A stretch of DNA of 64,000 nt from Calonectria ilicicola. Taxonomy: Eukaryota > Ascomycota > Sordariomycetes > Hypocreales > Nectriaceae. The notes below the pieces were generated by a model. That model had not been told where the DNA came from and ran no database searches. It worked only from the letters and a program-made list of their open reading frames with translations. Below, one piece after another: positions 46,164-58,703 of this stretch (positions are counted from its first letter, which is position 1; the number at the start of each line of letters is the position of its first letter). The stretch covers positions 806,001-870,000 of the forward strand of contig CP085831.1 of NCBI GenBank assembly GCA_020809705.1, in the 5' to 3' direction. The translations under genes were made by a program, and so were the position numbers.

Positions 46164-48098
46164 GGCGGAGATTAAATGGTGCGAGAAGATCGAGTATGAA
46201 GTAACAGACGAAATTGGGAGAATCATGGAAACACAACGTTGCACCTTCTAAATGATATAGGCTCACCAGAAAGTAGAGTCGGAATTTCCCTTGCTTTGGA
46301 TTGTTTTGTCATATTAGACACCCTCCGGTATTATACCGCCGGGGGGCACAGGTGTGCGTGAGAAAGCAAGCAAACACCTGGGCAAAGCACTTGCGCTGAG
46401 CGGGTCTCTCCAGTGAATAAAATCGCTTTACATTGGATCCTTGCACCAGTGATGCAGGTCCCTTATTAGACCCATAACAAGCGCCATTACCATCTGCAAG
46501 CCGTGACATTAGCGTCAAGTCGTTCATACCAGATTTCCCAATCAGTTCTTAGCTAGCGACCAACCTCGCTGTAGGATTTGCTAGGCGCCTCTCCCTCGGT
46601 CAGGGAGCGGCTATGGATATGGGGCCGCTTTCTACACAGAAGTGACGGGAGAGGCGGGGGGCGCCGAGTTTGATCAAACTCTTCAATTTAGAGGCATGGG
46701 AAGGGTACTTTTCATATTCCAGGAAAGCTTTTACAGGCTTTGGGTACAAGCGGCCAGAGGGACCAGCTCAGTGAGGTGGCAAAGTGAAGGCAGTAGCTAA
46801 CCTGTCTTTTGCGTGGCATCCCTTCACCGAAACAAACCCGAAGCCAAGATTGCTTCACCTCTGGAGGAGAAAGTGGTTTATCGATTATTGCTGTTGATTG
46901 ACTGTTGCAGCTAGGGCACGAGGTCAGTGAATGGTTATCAGCCCGGCAGATGGTATGCATGCGGCCTTGACTACCAGGGGCACGATCGGGTTTGAAAAGA
47001 CTGCCGAGATTGTTGACGAAAAGTCAAACAAACCCGGACGGACCCCTGAGGGAGGCCAAACAGAACACACGAGTGTGCGTGTGTGTGTGGGCAGTCAGCC
47101 CATGCTCACACTTATCATTTGTCAAACTCCAGCCATGGAGTGAAGGCGGAATAGGTAGGACCAATTAGCACCCTCCAAGAAACGGCCAAGCAACCCAGGC
47201 GGCTTGGGGGCCACGGGTTGCAAGGCCTGGTCACTTCAGCGACCGCATAGGGCTGGGATTTTTCCCGCTTGAGTTTCAATAGTTTGGTTCATCGGCTCCG
47301 TAATGAGATGAAAGGTTACATTCCGTTTCTCTTGTGCAACTCCCTCATCTGTCACGGGAGGGAGCATCCACAGAATCAGCGCGCTTCGCCTTGACAGTAT
47401 TGCGGCAGATAGGGGGTGTTCGCTGCATACTGTGCGTCCCGCCTACTGATCTTCCCCTAGTACAGTGCCTCGGCTTCCACGAACTTCAAATCCATCGCAT
47501 CATGATTGTCCTGAGGGAGAACATCTGAGGCTAGATTCGAGGTCCAGACTCAAGTCCGGCTTTGATAGGGTCTCAAGTGTGTTTGGGCGTTCGATTTTAA
47601 GCTGGAAGAGGTCAATGGTAGCATTTCGAGTGTTTTCTTGGCCTCGTATCAAACCACTCACACCACCACGTCCCGTTCCGCATCAAGCAAGATCATCATG
47701 TCTCTCCCGTCTCTCCGCCCCTGAAAGCTGCTTGGTTTCATCCAAGGGTGAAGATACGGGTAACCGGTGAGCGTTCCTGGGACACCTTTACCGCTGTGGC
47801 GCCCGGCGTGCATGGATAAGGTGAGTTCCATTCCAATCGTGTATGCAGACCCTTGTGTGTGATCAGACCTGCAGCTTCAGCTTGGCCCGCTTTTTTTGGG
47901 CACGAGGATTGGAAATGTATTTCATTCACAGCCCCCCAATTTGATCATTGATCGAGAACGCACACATTTGTGGCATTTTTCGTCTCTGTCACTGAAAAAA
48001 GAGTCAATCACTCGCGCGCCAGTGTCTCTCGACTATTCTTGCCGCATCCGACCATTCATCCTGACACCCATCTTGCTGACGTCAAACAAGAGATTGAT
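46164..48098. other. Divergent intergenic region, about 1.9 kb
   Basis: Promoters of copies 2 and 3. ORFs such as 47334-47528 and 47465-47770 lack motifs. No gene supported. Confidence 0.5.
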
Positions 48099-49474
48099 AT
48101 GTAAGTTTGACAAAATAACCAACTCTCTCACTACGAAGCCTGTAATTCTAAATGTACGCATGCAGGCGAAAATCTAGAACGCGACCAACGTTAAATGTTG
48201 AAGGTGCCGTCGCTTTTCCATACGTCATCCCACCAGCCACTTCCGCAGCCAGCCGAACAGGGCCTATTCCTTGCCCTCCCGCTGATACCATTACGATGCG
48301 ACGAAATATAGCACCGAAGCTAGCACCGAAGCCTCATTATCATAATGAATCTTCCTCGGGCAGCGGACGGCCTCTCTCTCCACGGGGTCGGCTGAGAAAA
48401 CAAAAGCCCTCAAAAAGGGGCCTCTTCAAGTCTCAGCACAGACAGGCCAATGAGCAAGGCCGCTATGTTTCTGCAGATGACAGAGACGTGTATGCTCTAG
48501 AATGTTCATCAAGAGTATATGCCTGTCCATTTTACAAGTGGTCTCCGTTGGAACATATGGGATGTATGACACTCAGGCTGACGCGTCTTCGAGACGTGCG
48601 CCAACACCTCCAACGGCGGCACACGGAAGGTTACTGTTCAAATTGTTCTCCAAGATCTCGCCAATCTTTCCAAGGTTGCCTTTGTACTTCCCAGTTTGGT
48701 TTGCAACCAGGCATCCCAAGCAGCGCGCTCGAACAGTTGACTGGGCACCGCGTCAACCAACAGCTTCCCGATTGCGAACAATGGTATGAGATATGGCACA
48801 TTCTATTCCCCAATAGCCTCAGACCGGATAGTCCATACGTTGGCTCGGTCGTGTCAGAGGCTGCTGATTTGATCTCCCAATTTTGGACGCGTGAGAGTCA
48901 CAACATTCTTCCAGCCTTCTGTCAGCTCAAAGGCATGCCACCCATTAGCGAGCAACATTTCAGCGAGCTTTTGGCTTTTGTAACGAATCATTTCAACATT
49001 AAACAGAGCTCTGAGGAACTTGGTCACACCCTCCGCCCTCAAAGCACATCAAATAGATCCGGCCCATTATTATTACCATCCGGCTCGGCAATTTCAGTCA
49101 ACGTGCCTCCTCTATCAAATGGCACAGGTTCTTCTAAGTCAGAGTTAGATTTCGATTATCTTAGTACTAATTTTCAAGACGGCTCCATCCAGAAATCATC
49201 AGAGGAGTGGTCGATATGGGACACGGATTGGGGACCACATCAATATGGTCAGCAGCCATACCCAATACCAAAAGCACCATTGACGACTATCTTACCACAT
49301 GGTCAGATAGAGATAAATCCTCCACCATTTGACACGCTATTATTTTTTACTGAGGCACGGGAATATTTCCCGCTTGAGAGTCAACAGCTGGAAGTGGTTG
49401 CTGCCATGCCCCAACAAAAGACGTCAAATGAAAACCACAACTACTACCCCGTCACTTCTATGACCAATTCATGA
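48099..49474 (+). CDS. Fungal C2H2-type zinc-finger protein (copy 3 of 3), start codon split by an intron
   Basis: The finger unit YACPFYKWSPLEHMGCM...LTRLRDVRQHLQRRH..GYCSNC and the later WYEIWHILFPNSLRPDSPYV segment align with the copy at 43191. A consensus donor (AT|GTAAGT at 48101) and acceptor (GCATGCAG, ending 48165) define an intron whose removal creates ATG from 48099-48100 plus 48166, giving 436 residues. If unspliced, ATG 48152 starts the same frame with five other residues. The C-terminal half is acidic, Ser/Pro/Gln-rich, like an activation region. The finger unit has fewer second-finger cysteines than copies 1 and 2. Confidence 0.8.
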
Positions 49475-51029
49475 AATCTTGTTCTTATTATTCTAGGCTC
49501 AAACTGAGAGCCGGGCTACTCTATAGAAAAGGATTGTGGTTTCGGCTTTCTGTCGTACAGATTGAATCAGGTTACATGTCCAACAAGAGGTGATAAAAAC
49601 GGATTAAACTATCGCAATTATACCCATTTGTTTCTTGTTTAAAAGCTTGGTTGGCCTCAATGGCGATCGCGCCTTTCTCGAATAATGTGATATAGTGTAT
49701 GAATCATGTTCGGCCTGATGTTCTTTGCCGCTTCATTTCGTCTATTTACCACCCACAAAGCTAAATCATACGGGAACACGAAGGCGAGCAGAGGCCTTTC
49801 CAATAGCTTCCTTAGTTCAACCACAAACCCGGCGCACAGCACTCCAGCACCTACATTTATAACGGCCGTACTACATTTAATGCAACCCTAACAAGAGCTT
49901 TTATAAGCTCCTTATTCCATTCCAGACAACATAGTATTCTCGGTAGGCAATCTCGATTAACAAAATTTCATAGTTAAGGCAATTGCATTACACCTTGATT
50001 CGAGATTACAATTTGCTTAGTATCAAAATATAGCCTCACAAGAAGTTTTAATCTGAGATGCGACCTGAATCTATCATACACAGCCATTTTTCATTTGTGA
50101 ATATTATTCCCGAGAACATCGTTATGCCTATTCTCCAATGCATGCCAACTTATGCCATGAAACGAAGTGCGGAAGCCATATACGCAGAGAGATGGTAGAT
50201 GCCTTGGTCCCATCACAATCATGAGAACAATAGAGTAAGTCAATTGTGAACATGAGGATTTCAGCTACACGACGTATCTCGGGTAATTGTTTTCTATCAC
50301 GGCGAATAGCTCAGTTACCTGCCGTTTCTGATTAGTTGAATCACGTCAAAGCCGAAAATTTAGCCCAATATACAACGAAACCTGAACTTTCCAGTCTCGC
50401 TCATATTTGTACAGTATGAAGAACGGAAAAAGAAGGCCTATGATAAGTTCAAACTAAAGATGTGTCGGGAATAATGGGTCTGACGGCTTTTCCTTGTCGG
50501 CCAACATGGAGGCGATCTTTGCGCGATGCTTTGAGGAAAGGTTGCATAGTGTCGTTTCTCTAGGGTAGACAGAAACAATGCAGCAAATTGGTGGACCCCT
50601 AGGTCATGAAATGAGAAGTTGATGATGTTGGAATCGACCCCATATTCGATGTGACGCTGACGAGCGCGCCCAGAGCGCGCTCATTTTAATCATTCCAGGT
50701 AGCATGATGCTTTTCGGTGCTCGCAGGATGGATTGGAATAATCATGTGATGGATATTGCATCTCGCCCTCACCGCAAGTTGACAATTTACTCTGGCCTCA
50801 ATAGATGTCGAGACTGTCTATTGGTCTTGCTGGATTACATACGCGACAGATCTGCAGGCTCAACGAGGCTAATTATCCAAAAAGGGTTTAGACGACCAGC
50901 CTCAACACCATGTCCCCAGCACCGAACTCGGTGTCAGCCCCGCTCCGAAAAACAACAAGAGAAAAGGTTTTGCCCCCTTGATTACAGTTTGTCTCTCTTC
51001 CCCCCCGTCTCATCCTTCCCGACGACCCT
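49475..51029. other. Intergenic, about 1.6 kb
   Basis: No supported gene. It holds a perfect hairpin at 50662-50682 (listed). ATG 50910 opens a short frame that could be a 5' exon of the next gene. Confidence 0.5.
50662..50682. repeat. Perfect 8-bp GC hairpin, 5-nt loop
   Basis: GAGCGCGC (50662-50669), loop CCAGA, GCGCGCTC (50675-50682), in AT-richer surroundings about 350 bp upstream of the Zn2Cys6 gene. Confidence 0.5.
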
Positions 51030-53002
51030 ATGAAGAAGCCCAGCTCGGACGCGGGGAAGAGGATCCGCAAGCACCACACTCGGAGCCGGGCAGGCTGTCT
51101 GCCCTGCAAGAAGGCCCACAGTCGCTGCGATGGGAGTCAACCAACATGGCACGCACCCACCGTAAGCCCTAGCCCCGTTTCTGGCGGCTTGCTAATGCTA
51201 GCGCAGTGAATCCTGCCTCCGGACGGGCAAGACATGTCTCTACCCGCTCCCCGATCCTCCACTTCGAGAGCGCAGAGCCCTGTGTCAGCCTGGCCAACTG
51301 CCGCCGTGGCTCCTCTCTGCGAACCAGGCCCAGCCAATCACATTCATGAACCCAGCACTAGACCACAACCCTGTTGATCCTTTCGACTGCTTGCCCGTGC
51401 ACATGCCATACAAGTCAAAGCAATTGCTGCATTACTGTGCGTGAAACAATATCCTTAAAAAATAAAGACTTTACTTCTAACAGGCCTGCTTCCAGTTCTT
51501 CGAATCCGGGATCATTCAGCATCGACGCTGGACGCTAAAGCTGCTGTGGCGTGAGCTCAGATTCCTTTCTTCCCACTTTGCCACCGTTGGTTGTTGGTTG
51601 TTGATCGTTGTTGGTTGGACTAACCCACATTTAACAGCCTACCGATCCTAGTTCAAGACCAGGTTTCCCTTCGAAATACAATGCTGATCGCTGGTCTCCA
51701 CCATGTGTGGACTTCGAGAGACGTTCGGTCCTTCAACGCCACCGTCCTGTTCCACCGGACCGAAACCATCCAATCCTTGAACGAGCAGCTGAGGAACCCG
51801 CAAATTATAAACGTCCTGACACTAGTCAAACACATAGTCACATTATGTTTTACTGATGTAAGCCGCTATCAAGTACGTAGCTGTTTTCTGACAACTAACG
51901 GCTCACCCTTCGTGTAGCTCGCCCTCGGCAACATGGTCAGTGCTTCAACACATCTCGATGGTCTGGTCACCATACTCGACCACTTTTACTCAGCCGATTC
52001 AATGCCCAAGTCTCAGATGGGACTTGAAGAGGAACTCATGAATCGGTATCTAATACTGTCAGTTACTTTTCATCAGCCCATCTCCGTGTTCAGCCGCTTG
52101 GCTTCATCGCTTTCCAATCGAGGCCCCAGTTACTAACACTGCTTACCAGAGTCTCCCATCTCGTTCTTTCACTAAAGACTCGGATGCAACAATGCGAAAT
52201 GCTACTAAAATTGACGGGCCAAGCGTTAACATCAGAACTCTATGAATACGCCACGTTATTATTTTATTGGCATTCAAAAGACATCGGAGATTTAGAACGG
52301 CAACTAAAGACGATATCATTATACCCTTTTTTCTTCGCAGCGCCCTCAGCAGCAGCCAAATTCCGACATGTTGATGCAGCACCCATTCTAGAATGGATAG
52401 CATCTTTGACAAATTCAGCGCAGGTCGTTGAGGGACAAGAGAACCAGGATTCGACTGATGATTCGGCCTGGGCTTGGATACAGCTGGTAATATCTAGGCT
52501 GCATTTTACGCTGGTCGAGTCCCATGTTACTTCATTATATGGCTCAAATGAGCCCCCTACTAGTAATGATCGAACCATGTACACGTCCTGGCTTAGCATC
52601 ACTGCTGCAGCCGGTCTCTATGTGCACTCAGCTCTGGGACTTTGGAATTCAGGCAATCCAATTAATCCCCGTCTTTTCAGATACATCATGGCCATGCTAT
52701 TGCGCGATCTAGGTCGCCCCGAGAACTATCTCCACAGTGTCCCCTCGACTGACTTCTGGTTCTGGAAACACTTTGTTTGTGCGTTTAGTTTGGCATGGCA
52801 CCAAGAACGCGTGTACAACGACAGGCTTCAATGGGTGGAAATCTTTTTCGACAATTCACTTCGAAGTTGGAGTCAGCTATCGGGGGTAGTTCGATGGGAG
52901 GAAGCCCAAGAGCGCCTGGAGCAATTCGCCTGGCCTATGGGGCGTTCGCAGCCTCTTGCTAGAGGCGTGTGGGATAGGGCCATTGGAACGACACATAAGT
53001 AA
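51030..53002 (+). CDS. Zn2Cys6 transcription factor with a GC-AG intron inside the zinc cluster
   Basis: Six exons (51030-51148, 51207-51436, 51484-51550, 51638-51857, 51918-52057, 52150-53002) keep phase and give 542 residues. The zinc cluster CX2CX6CX6CX2CX6C (C23, C26, C33, C40, C43, C50) is complete only if intron 1 starts with GC at 51149 (TG|GCACGC) and ends at 51206 (branch GCTAAT, GCGCAG); the junction codon is the fourth Cys. A nearby GT donor at 51169-51170 would lead straight into a stop. The rest is a fungal transcription-factor middle/C-terminal region (for example TMLIAGLHHVW, FHRTETIQSLNEQL). An extra upstream exon with ATG 50910 is possible. Targets unknown. Confidence 0.82.
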
Positions 53003-53106
53003 AAGCGGGCAAACAATAACGCTTCATCATGTATCCATCTATCCAAAAAGGAATAAAGAACAAGCAATAATTTTAATCCAGAAAGATTCCCTGAAGTAGT
53101 GTTGTC

Positions 53107-55244
53107 TCATTCGTATACTCTTCCCCAAGCCAATCTCCGACCGTCTGTTTTAGTGGTCAAAGCGATTTTCCCGACATCCGCATCAGACTCAATGTCACAG
53201 ATCCTGACCTCCACCCTTTTCAACGTTTGGAGCCGATCCGAACCACTCTCTCCAGTGCGTCGCTGCGAAACCTCCACAAAGGGAGAGTCCCTAGTCAACC
53301 CGGCCACGCTATCCAAGAAATCGGGAGCCTTGATACGTGCTCTGACGCCGATGTTCGCTGCGGCACTGATAGCCAGCACCAGAGTCGACAGCAGCCAGAT
53401 GGGAAACCACGTCTTGTGCAAAGTGTACACACTATCTGTGAACTCTGTCCATGTTTCCGTCGCATTCTTCCACATCATGTTGCGATTCTCAAGGCTCGTA
53501 CCATCGCCCCCAGTGACGACACTAGAGTTGTACATAGCCATAATGACCGTGTTCAGGGCTGTGGCAAACCTAGCTTCAAAGGCGCCCGAAGAGTAATTCG
53601 TATAGCATCCTGGATGGAGATTGCCCCCACCAAAGTGTTGAGAAATCCGAGGAGGGTCTATCATGTACATTTCAAGAAGACTGGGTCGGACCAGGGTATA
53701 CATGGCGGTCGCGAAGGGAAGTTCGTATACAATGCCCATCAGTGTAGCAGAGTTTGATAAAGCTGTCAAGTTACCCGAGATAGGATATCCGGGAGGGTGG
53801 CGAACTCGATTAGCCTGACACTTCAAATCGTCGGACATGGTCAATCTGGTGCACTTGACTTCAATATCCACGTAGGTTGTGCTTAGGTCGCATGTTTGAA
53901 TGAATACATTTCTGCCGCAATACCCAGCAAGAATGAGGCTCAACTTGCTGCTTGGCTCTGTATCAACTGACGGATATCCCACCGAAATATGTTCAATGAG
54001 AGCCGTGTTATTAACCGCATCCAAGATGAGGTTAGGAAAAGTGTCGGAAGTTTCAGTATTCTGATATAAGCCCGTCTTTAATCCATCGGTCACGTTATTG
54101 AATGCGAATTTATCCGCTCCCGGCCCAATCCAGGTTGACCCATTGAAACCGGCGCCGCACGATACAGTCTGGTAGTGAGATCTCAGCATTACTGTGGAAT
54201 TTCCCGCTCGAGAAGAAGCACTTCTGCGAATAGGTATACCAATGAGAGACGCGTATGGTACTACCATGTCTGTCGGTACTTGAACCCAGGCCTCTGGTTG
54301 TTTCGGATCGTACTGCGGCAGTAGTTCAATGTACGGGATCCTCACGTTCCGCCATAGATCTTCCTGACCGAGACGAGCGGCTTGCATTCTACCTCCAAGA
54401 ACTTCAACAGCTTTATCAAAACCGTCGCTGGATCCGTTTGCATGCGAAACTATGACATCTGGCCTGGAAAATGAAGCAGCAATATTGTTTCGAAAGTCAA
54501 AGAGAAAATCGGTCCGAGTGCCCCCTCCAGCAAATAAGCTAAGGTCCCCGCTCTGATTATACAAGCCGTTCATATCTGACATGTTACCTCCGAGGTAATA
54601 CATTGCAGGCATTTGGGTTATAGTAGTATTGGAGTGCAAGCTTAGAGAGCGAACAGCAGCTTGACCCCCAAGAGGGCTAAGGCACCATACCACAACGATG
54701 ACAATTGTCCACGCATGAGTACTTCCAAGGAAGAAGAAATTTTTGAATGCTGAAGCAGTGGTTTGGCTGGTCAATAAAAACTCCAAGGCCCCAAGAGTGG
54801 AGCCTCTTTTGGCGCTGTGGAGGGCCAGAGTTTTGAGAAAAGGTCCCAGGACGGCAGCGAATGAGATGGGCCATACAGTGGCAGCAATCTGCAGAACTTC
54901 CAGCACGCTGTTCCCAAATCGGCTCTCCTTTTTTTGGTGCAGGGATGCCACGATGCCAATCAGCACTATGCCCGAGTTAGAAAGCGGCTCTGTGTCAAAA
55001 ATGGAGTTGTCTTACCAACATACGCGATAGGAATCAGGATCAAGGTTCCCGGATATCCTATCCTCCATATCCAGGACGGTGCTTGGTCTTTCAGAGTAGC
55101 CGGCAAATTTTCGCGAGCTGACTTTATCTCTGTATCTGGCCTTGTCTGCTCTGGCGTCTGCTCTGGCGTCTGCTCCGACGTCCGCTCTGGCGTCTCATCA
55201 GTTCCCGCGAGGCTATGCAACTCGGCTTCAGATGAGTTATCCAT
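53107..55244 (-). CDS. Large surface membrane protein, unknown function
   Basis: Two exons (55016-55244, 53107-54965; intron of 50 nt with GTAAGA, CTAAC and ATAG) give 695 residues. A polar N-terminus with TPEQ repeats precedes membrane segments (YPGTLILIPIAYVVLIGIVA, VWPISFAAVLGPFLKTLA, AWTIVIVVVWCLSPLGG). A long extracellular domain of about 430 residues has many N-glycosylation sites (NTT, NMS, NQS, NGS, NNT, NAT) and paired cysteines. A last helix (WFPIWLLSTLVLAISAAA) leads to a short cytosolic tail. The layout resembles the DUF3176-like protein at 60089 but sequence similarity is not obvious. No enzymatic motif. Found mainly in fungi, I think; role unknown. Confidence 0.8.
55140..55195. 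repeat. Short tandem repeat coding TPEQ
   Basis: About four imperfect 12-bp units (CTCTGGCGTCTG type, plus strand) encode the repeated Thr-Pro-Glu-Gln of the membrane protein N-terminus; a slippage-prone microsatellite. Confidence 0.7.
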
Positions 55245-56784
55245 TCTGAAGAGATATTTGTCTCAACCATGTGATGACAGGAATCTTTGTGTGCAGTCCA
55301 TGGAGCTTAGAAAGAAAGCGAGGTGGGGTAGGCATTCTGCCCTGAAGGACATAGCAGCCCGCATTTGTAGAGGAAGGGAGACCCAAGGCTGCAGCCCCAG
55401 CCAGCGCTAATAATGTGATAGTCCTGTGATACAGATCCACAGTCAAACCAACTGCAGATTGTGTGTTCTGCGGCGCAGATTATTTGCGCGTGTGGATTTA
55501 TTAGTGGCGCCAAGCTGAAGGCTTGATGTGGGCCTTTCCCGCGGATCGAAAGGCCTCTGCGTTGGGGCTGAGCTCTCGATATAAATAGGCCCTGAATCAC
55601 AATTAAGCATAAATTTATCACTTTTAATGTTGCCTGCCTCGGAAATATATTACAGTCATCAAAACTCCAAATGTCTACTTCTACCAATTTTGGGACGAGA
55701 AAATTGCTGAGGAAATTACCCGAGGCATCATTGCCCTTGTCACATCCCTTTGCTGTGTTGGCTTGGCGGCGTTTCAAGCCGAACGGGTCTTTCTGCAGGG
55801 ATCCTTTTTTCAATTATCGTCGCGACACGGGACAAGGCTAGGCGGCTACGCGCTCAGCCCGTGCACATCAGCAAAGTCCTTGCCCTGTTCCACCTATGGC
55901 CTCCAAACATAGTTAATGCTGTTAAAGGATCATCACATAAATAAGACAGTTGAGCTCAACACGAATGCAAAGTTGGCCTATCAAACAAATCATGACGACA
56001 TGTCTCAGACAGCGCGCCATGATTGGTATTGGGCCGAGCATAGCAATTCAACCTGAATTGAGAATGGAAATTGCGATGTATCCTTTTGTTTGGCAAGGAA
56101 TTCGCACTTCTATGGCTTAGCACGCAAACTGAGAGTAAAATACTCTGTCTCCTTAGCGGCAAGATCTAGTTATACTACGACCGACTATCGGATGAATGGC
56201 CCGGACAGTCATGACCGTCGAAGAGGGGTAAAAGTCACACAACCAACCCCGCACCACAACCCAAATAGGTCTAATCTCGTGTTACGACTCGCTCGAGCAT
56301 GTGCCATTTCCCTCGCCATCAATCCCAAGACTCGCCGTCATTCACTAAACGCCCATTATTACTCCCCGGTCCCTCACGTAAATCTGAGCGCTGTTTTGAG
56401 GGTGGAGATCACACTAGCATGGTCACTCGATTGATAAAGTTATAGATAGCGCCCGCCCCCCCAGGAACCGCAGGTGGCACTAATTGGCCCTGACGCTCCC
56501 CAAAGCGGCTATAGGCCACTGCAGCTCTCCTTGAGATGCCCTCATGTAAGTAGCAGACGAGTTAATCTCGAAAAATAGAGTCGCAAGAGACACGGGTGTA
56601 CGGCAGCTACCCTCAATAAGCCCTTGTCTGCCGTAGCCAGTAAGCTGCCCTGGTGTGAATCAGCTGTCTCGCACTCATTCGTGCCCGCACGTGAGCAGAC
56701 AGTCACGAGCCACCTCCTCAACAACCTGTGTTCGACGAGAGCCCTCCTCTTTTCTTGTACCATATACATGAGTGATTTCAAGCC
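55245..56784. other. Intergenic, about 1.5 kb, with a TATA-like element
   Basis: GATATAAATAGG lies near 55578 on the plus strand, followed at 55671 by a short ATG frame. A second frame there has a hydrophobic segment (GIIALVTSLCCVGLAAF) but no ATG. This may be a small unresolved gene or a relic; I do not annotate it as a CDS. Confidence 0.35.
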
Positions 56785-57839
56785 ATGCCCGAGAACTATC
56801 CATCCAGAAGCCAGCTACGACGTCACAGACAACGACAGCATTTTGACAATCTGCCTCCGCTCGACCCCAAGGACGCCTTCGGCTACTCGACCGGCTCTGG
56901 CATCGTCGACTTTGGGACCACCAACCTTCAGAGAGATTGTGGGTTTCTCTCGCTGCTGCCCGTGGAAATTCGTGACAAAATCTACCTAGAGGTGTGGCGG
57001 CAAGCTGGTCTCTCACAGCACATTTTGGAATACTCCGCCGGGGGCGAGGTGCCGTACTATGGCCATGCCAGATGCGTTACCGAATTTGATACCCCGCAAG
57101 GGGAGAATTCCTGGCCTGAAAGCCTGCCTCCCTTGGTGGCATATCAGCGCTGGAGACTAGAGGCGGCATCGTGGACTAAGACTTGCTTCACCTGCACTGG
57201 CAGATTCGACCATGGCTGGCCGTCTGCCCCTATTGAACGACAAACCCCGTTCTTGCCCATGTTACTCACATGCAAACGAATGTAAGACCAAGAATTCTCA
57301 ATGAGAGATTTATACCGCCCATAAATCTCTCAAGGTAATTATCAATGCTCATCTTCGATAGGCATCTCGAAGCCCTTGACTCCATTGCTCATAATATCCG
57401 CTTCGTTTTCGAGTACTGCATGAGTGCGTCCAGATTCTTGGGCATTCGGAGACCACCAATGGTCCACCAGCTACGCCATCTCCTCATAACAGATGGCTTC
57501 AGAGTCGCATGCAACCAAGACAGAGACTGGTCTTGGTTGGTAAAGGTCATTCAGGGCCTCCCAAACCTCAGAACGCTATACTTTTGGATGGAATACACTC
57601 GCTCAAACTGGCGAAATGACAAGCCTCGCCTTGTCGTTAAAAATCCGAGGCTCTGTGTTTGCTTTGCCTCGGTACCTGCTCATATAGACCTCAAGGTCAC
57701 TATCCCATGTGACTCGCTCACTCCCCATGGGAATCCAGAGACATCCTTGAGTTTCGTGAGATTCATTAGCGAGAGAGGTGGATTGATTGATGGGGCTACC
57801 ATGCCAATGATGCTTGGGGACGGAGCATTGACTGCATAA
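56785..57839 (+). CDS. DUF7730-like protein (F-box-like N-terminus)
   Basis: Exons 56785-57281 and 57362-57839 give 324 residues. The intron has a consensus donor (AT|GTAAGA) and acceptor GATAG and restores phase (RM|HLEALDS). The core begins CGFLSLLPVEIRDKIYLEVW, an F-box-like LPxEIRxxIY motif that opens DUF7730-type proteins. A typical FLPMLLTCKRM line follows near residue 160. The second part (IRFVFEYC..., RHLLITDGFRV, LPNLRTLYFWME) matches the usual beta-rich tail. Biochemical role unknown. Branch site in the intron is poor, so the exact acceptor is the uncertain point. Confidence 0.72.
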
Positions 57840-58083
57840 GTATTGTTACTTATACGCCTCTCACTTTTGCGTTACATTCTAATTGAGTATATCTACTAGT
57901 TAGCAGGTAGTAACTAGTGGCTTCTGTTATTTTACTCGTCGGGCATCAACCTCCGGATGAGTCAGATAATACGAGCCGCAGGGCGCGCCTTAACCCCACT
58001 CTAGTTAAGTGAATTATCTACATGTCACTCTTTCTTTGCCCTCTTGTGACACTTGAAGTCTTTTAGCTATCTATCACATCAAA

Positions 58084-58703
58084 ATGTCAGCAGAAGCGTC
58101 AATTCGCCATGCATATCGTGAAGGTGACATGTTTTCCGAAATACAAAAATCCCTAATCACACACTAATACTATGTCATCCAGATGTGCCCATCATTCTTT
58201 CATTCGTAAAGGCAGCAGCGAGTGAACAGTATCCTGAGGCCTCTGTTGAAGCCACTGAGTCTTGTCTTGCTGCGGCCATCCGTTTCGATGAATCACCTCA
58301 GCTGAGCGACACAGACTCGCTAGAACGCCCTCAGGCGTCTTGTTTGCCATGCATCCGTACCCTACTCATTTCTGCCCCGGACGGAACTGTCGCAGGGATG
58401 GCCATCTACTTTTTTAATTTCTCAACGTGGCGTGGAGGAACTGGAATTTCCTTGGAAGAACTCTATGTGTTGCCTGAATATCGACGGTGGGGTTACGCGA
58501 AGCGTTTGATAAAGGCCATGGCAAAGGTAGCCTTGGAGGAAGGGTGTGTCAAGATGGATTGGCTATGCCTAAATGATAATCAGCGAGCACTGAATTTCTA
58601 CGATAAAGTAGGGGCAAAAAGGATGGACTGGACAGCGTTCAAAGTGGATAAAGTCGGTATCGAGGCATTGGCGAAGGGAGATAGTCAAGCCTCTCTAGAC
58701 TAG
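58084..58703 (+). CDS. GNAT-family N-acetyltransferase
   Basis: Exons 58084-58123 and 58183-58703 (intron with CTAAT branch, CATCCAG) give 186 residues, the family's usual size. The N-terminus MSAEASIRHAYREDVPIIL is a normal first strand and helix. The acetyl-CoA-binding motif A is LEELYVLPEYRRWGYAKRLI, with R-x-x-G-x-A in place of Q/R-x-x-G-x-G/A. Motif B holds LNDNQRALNFYDKVGAK. It most resembles diamine (spermidine/spermine-type) acetyltransferases, so a small amine substrate is plausible; that is inference. Without the first exon the frame would lack its start. Confidence 0.88.

Noticed and set aside
55671..55950. Possible small gene behind a TATA-like element
   Set aside because: The ATG frame is short and the hydrophobic frame lacks an ATG; no splice model joined them.
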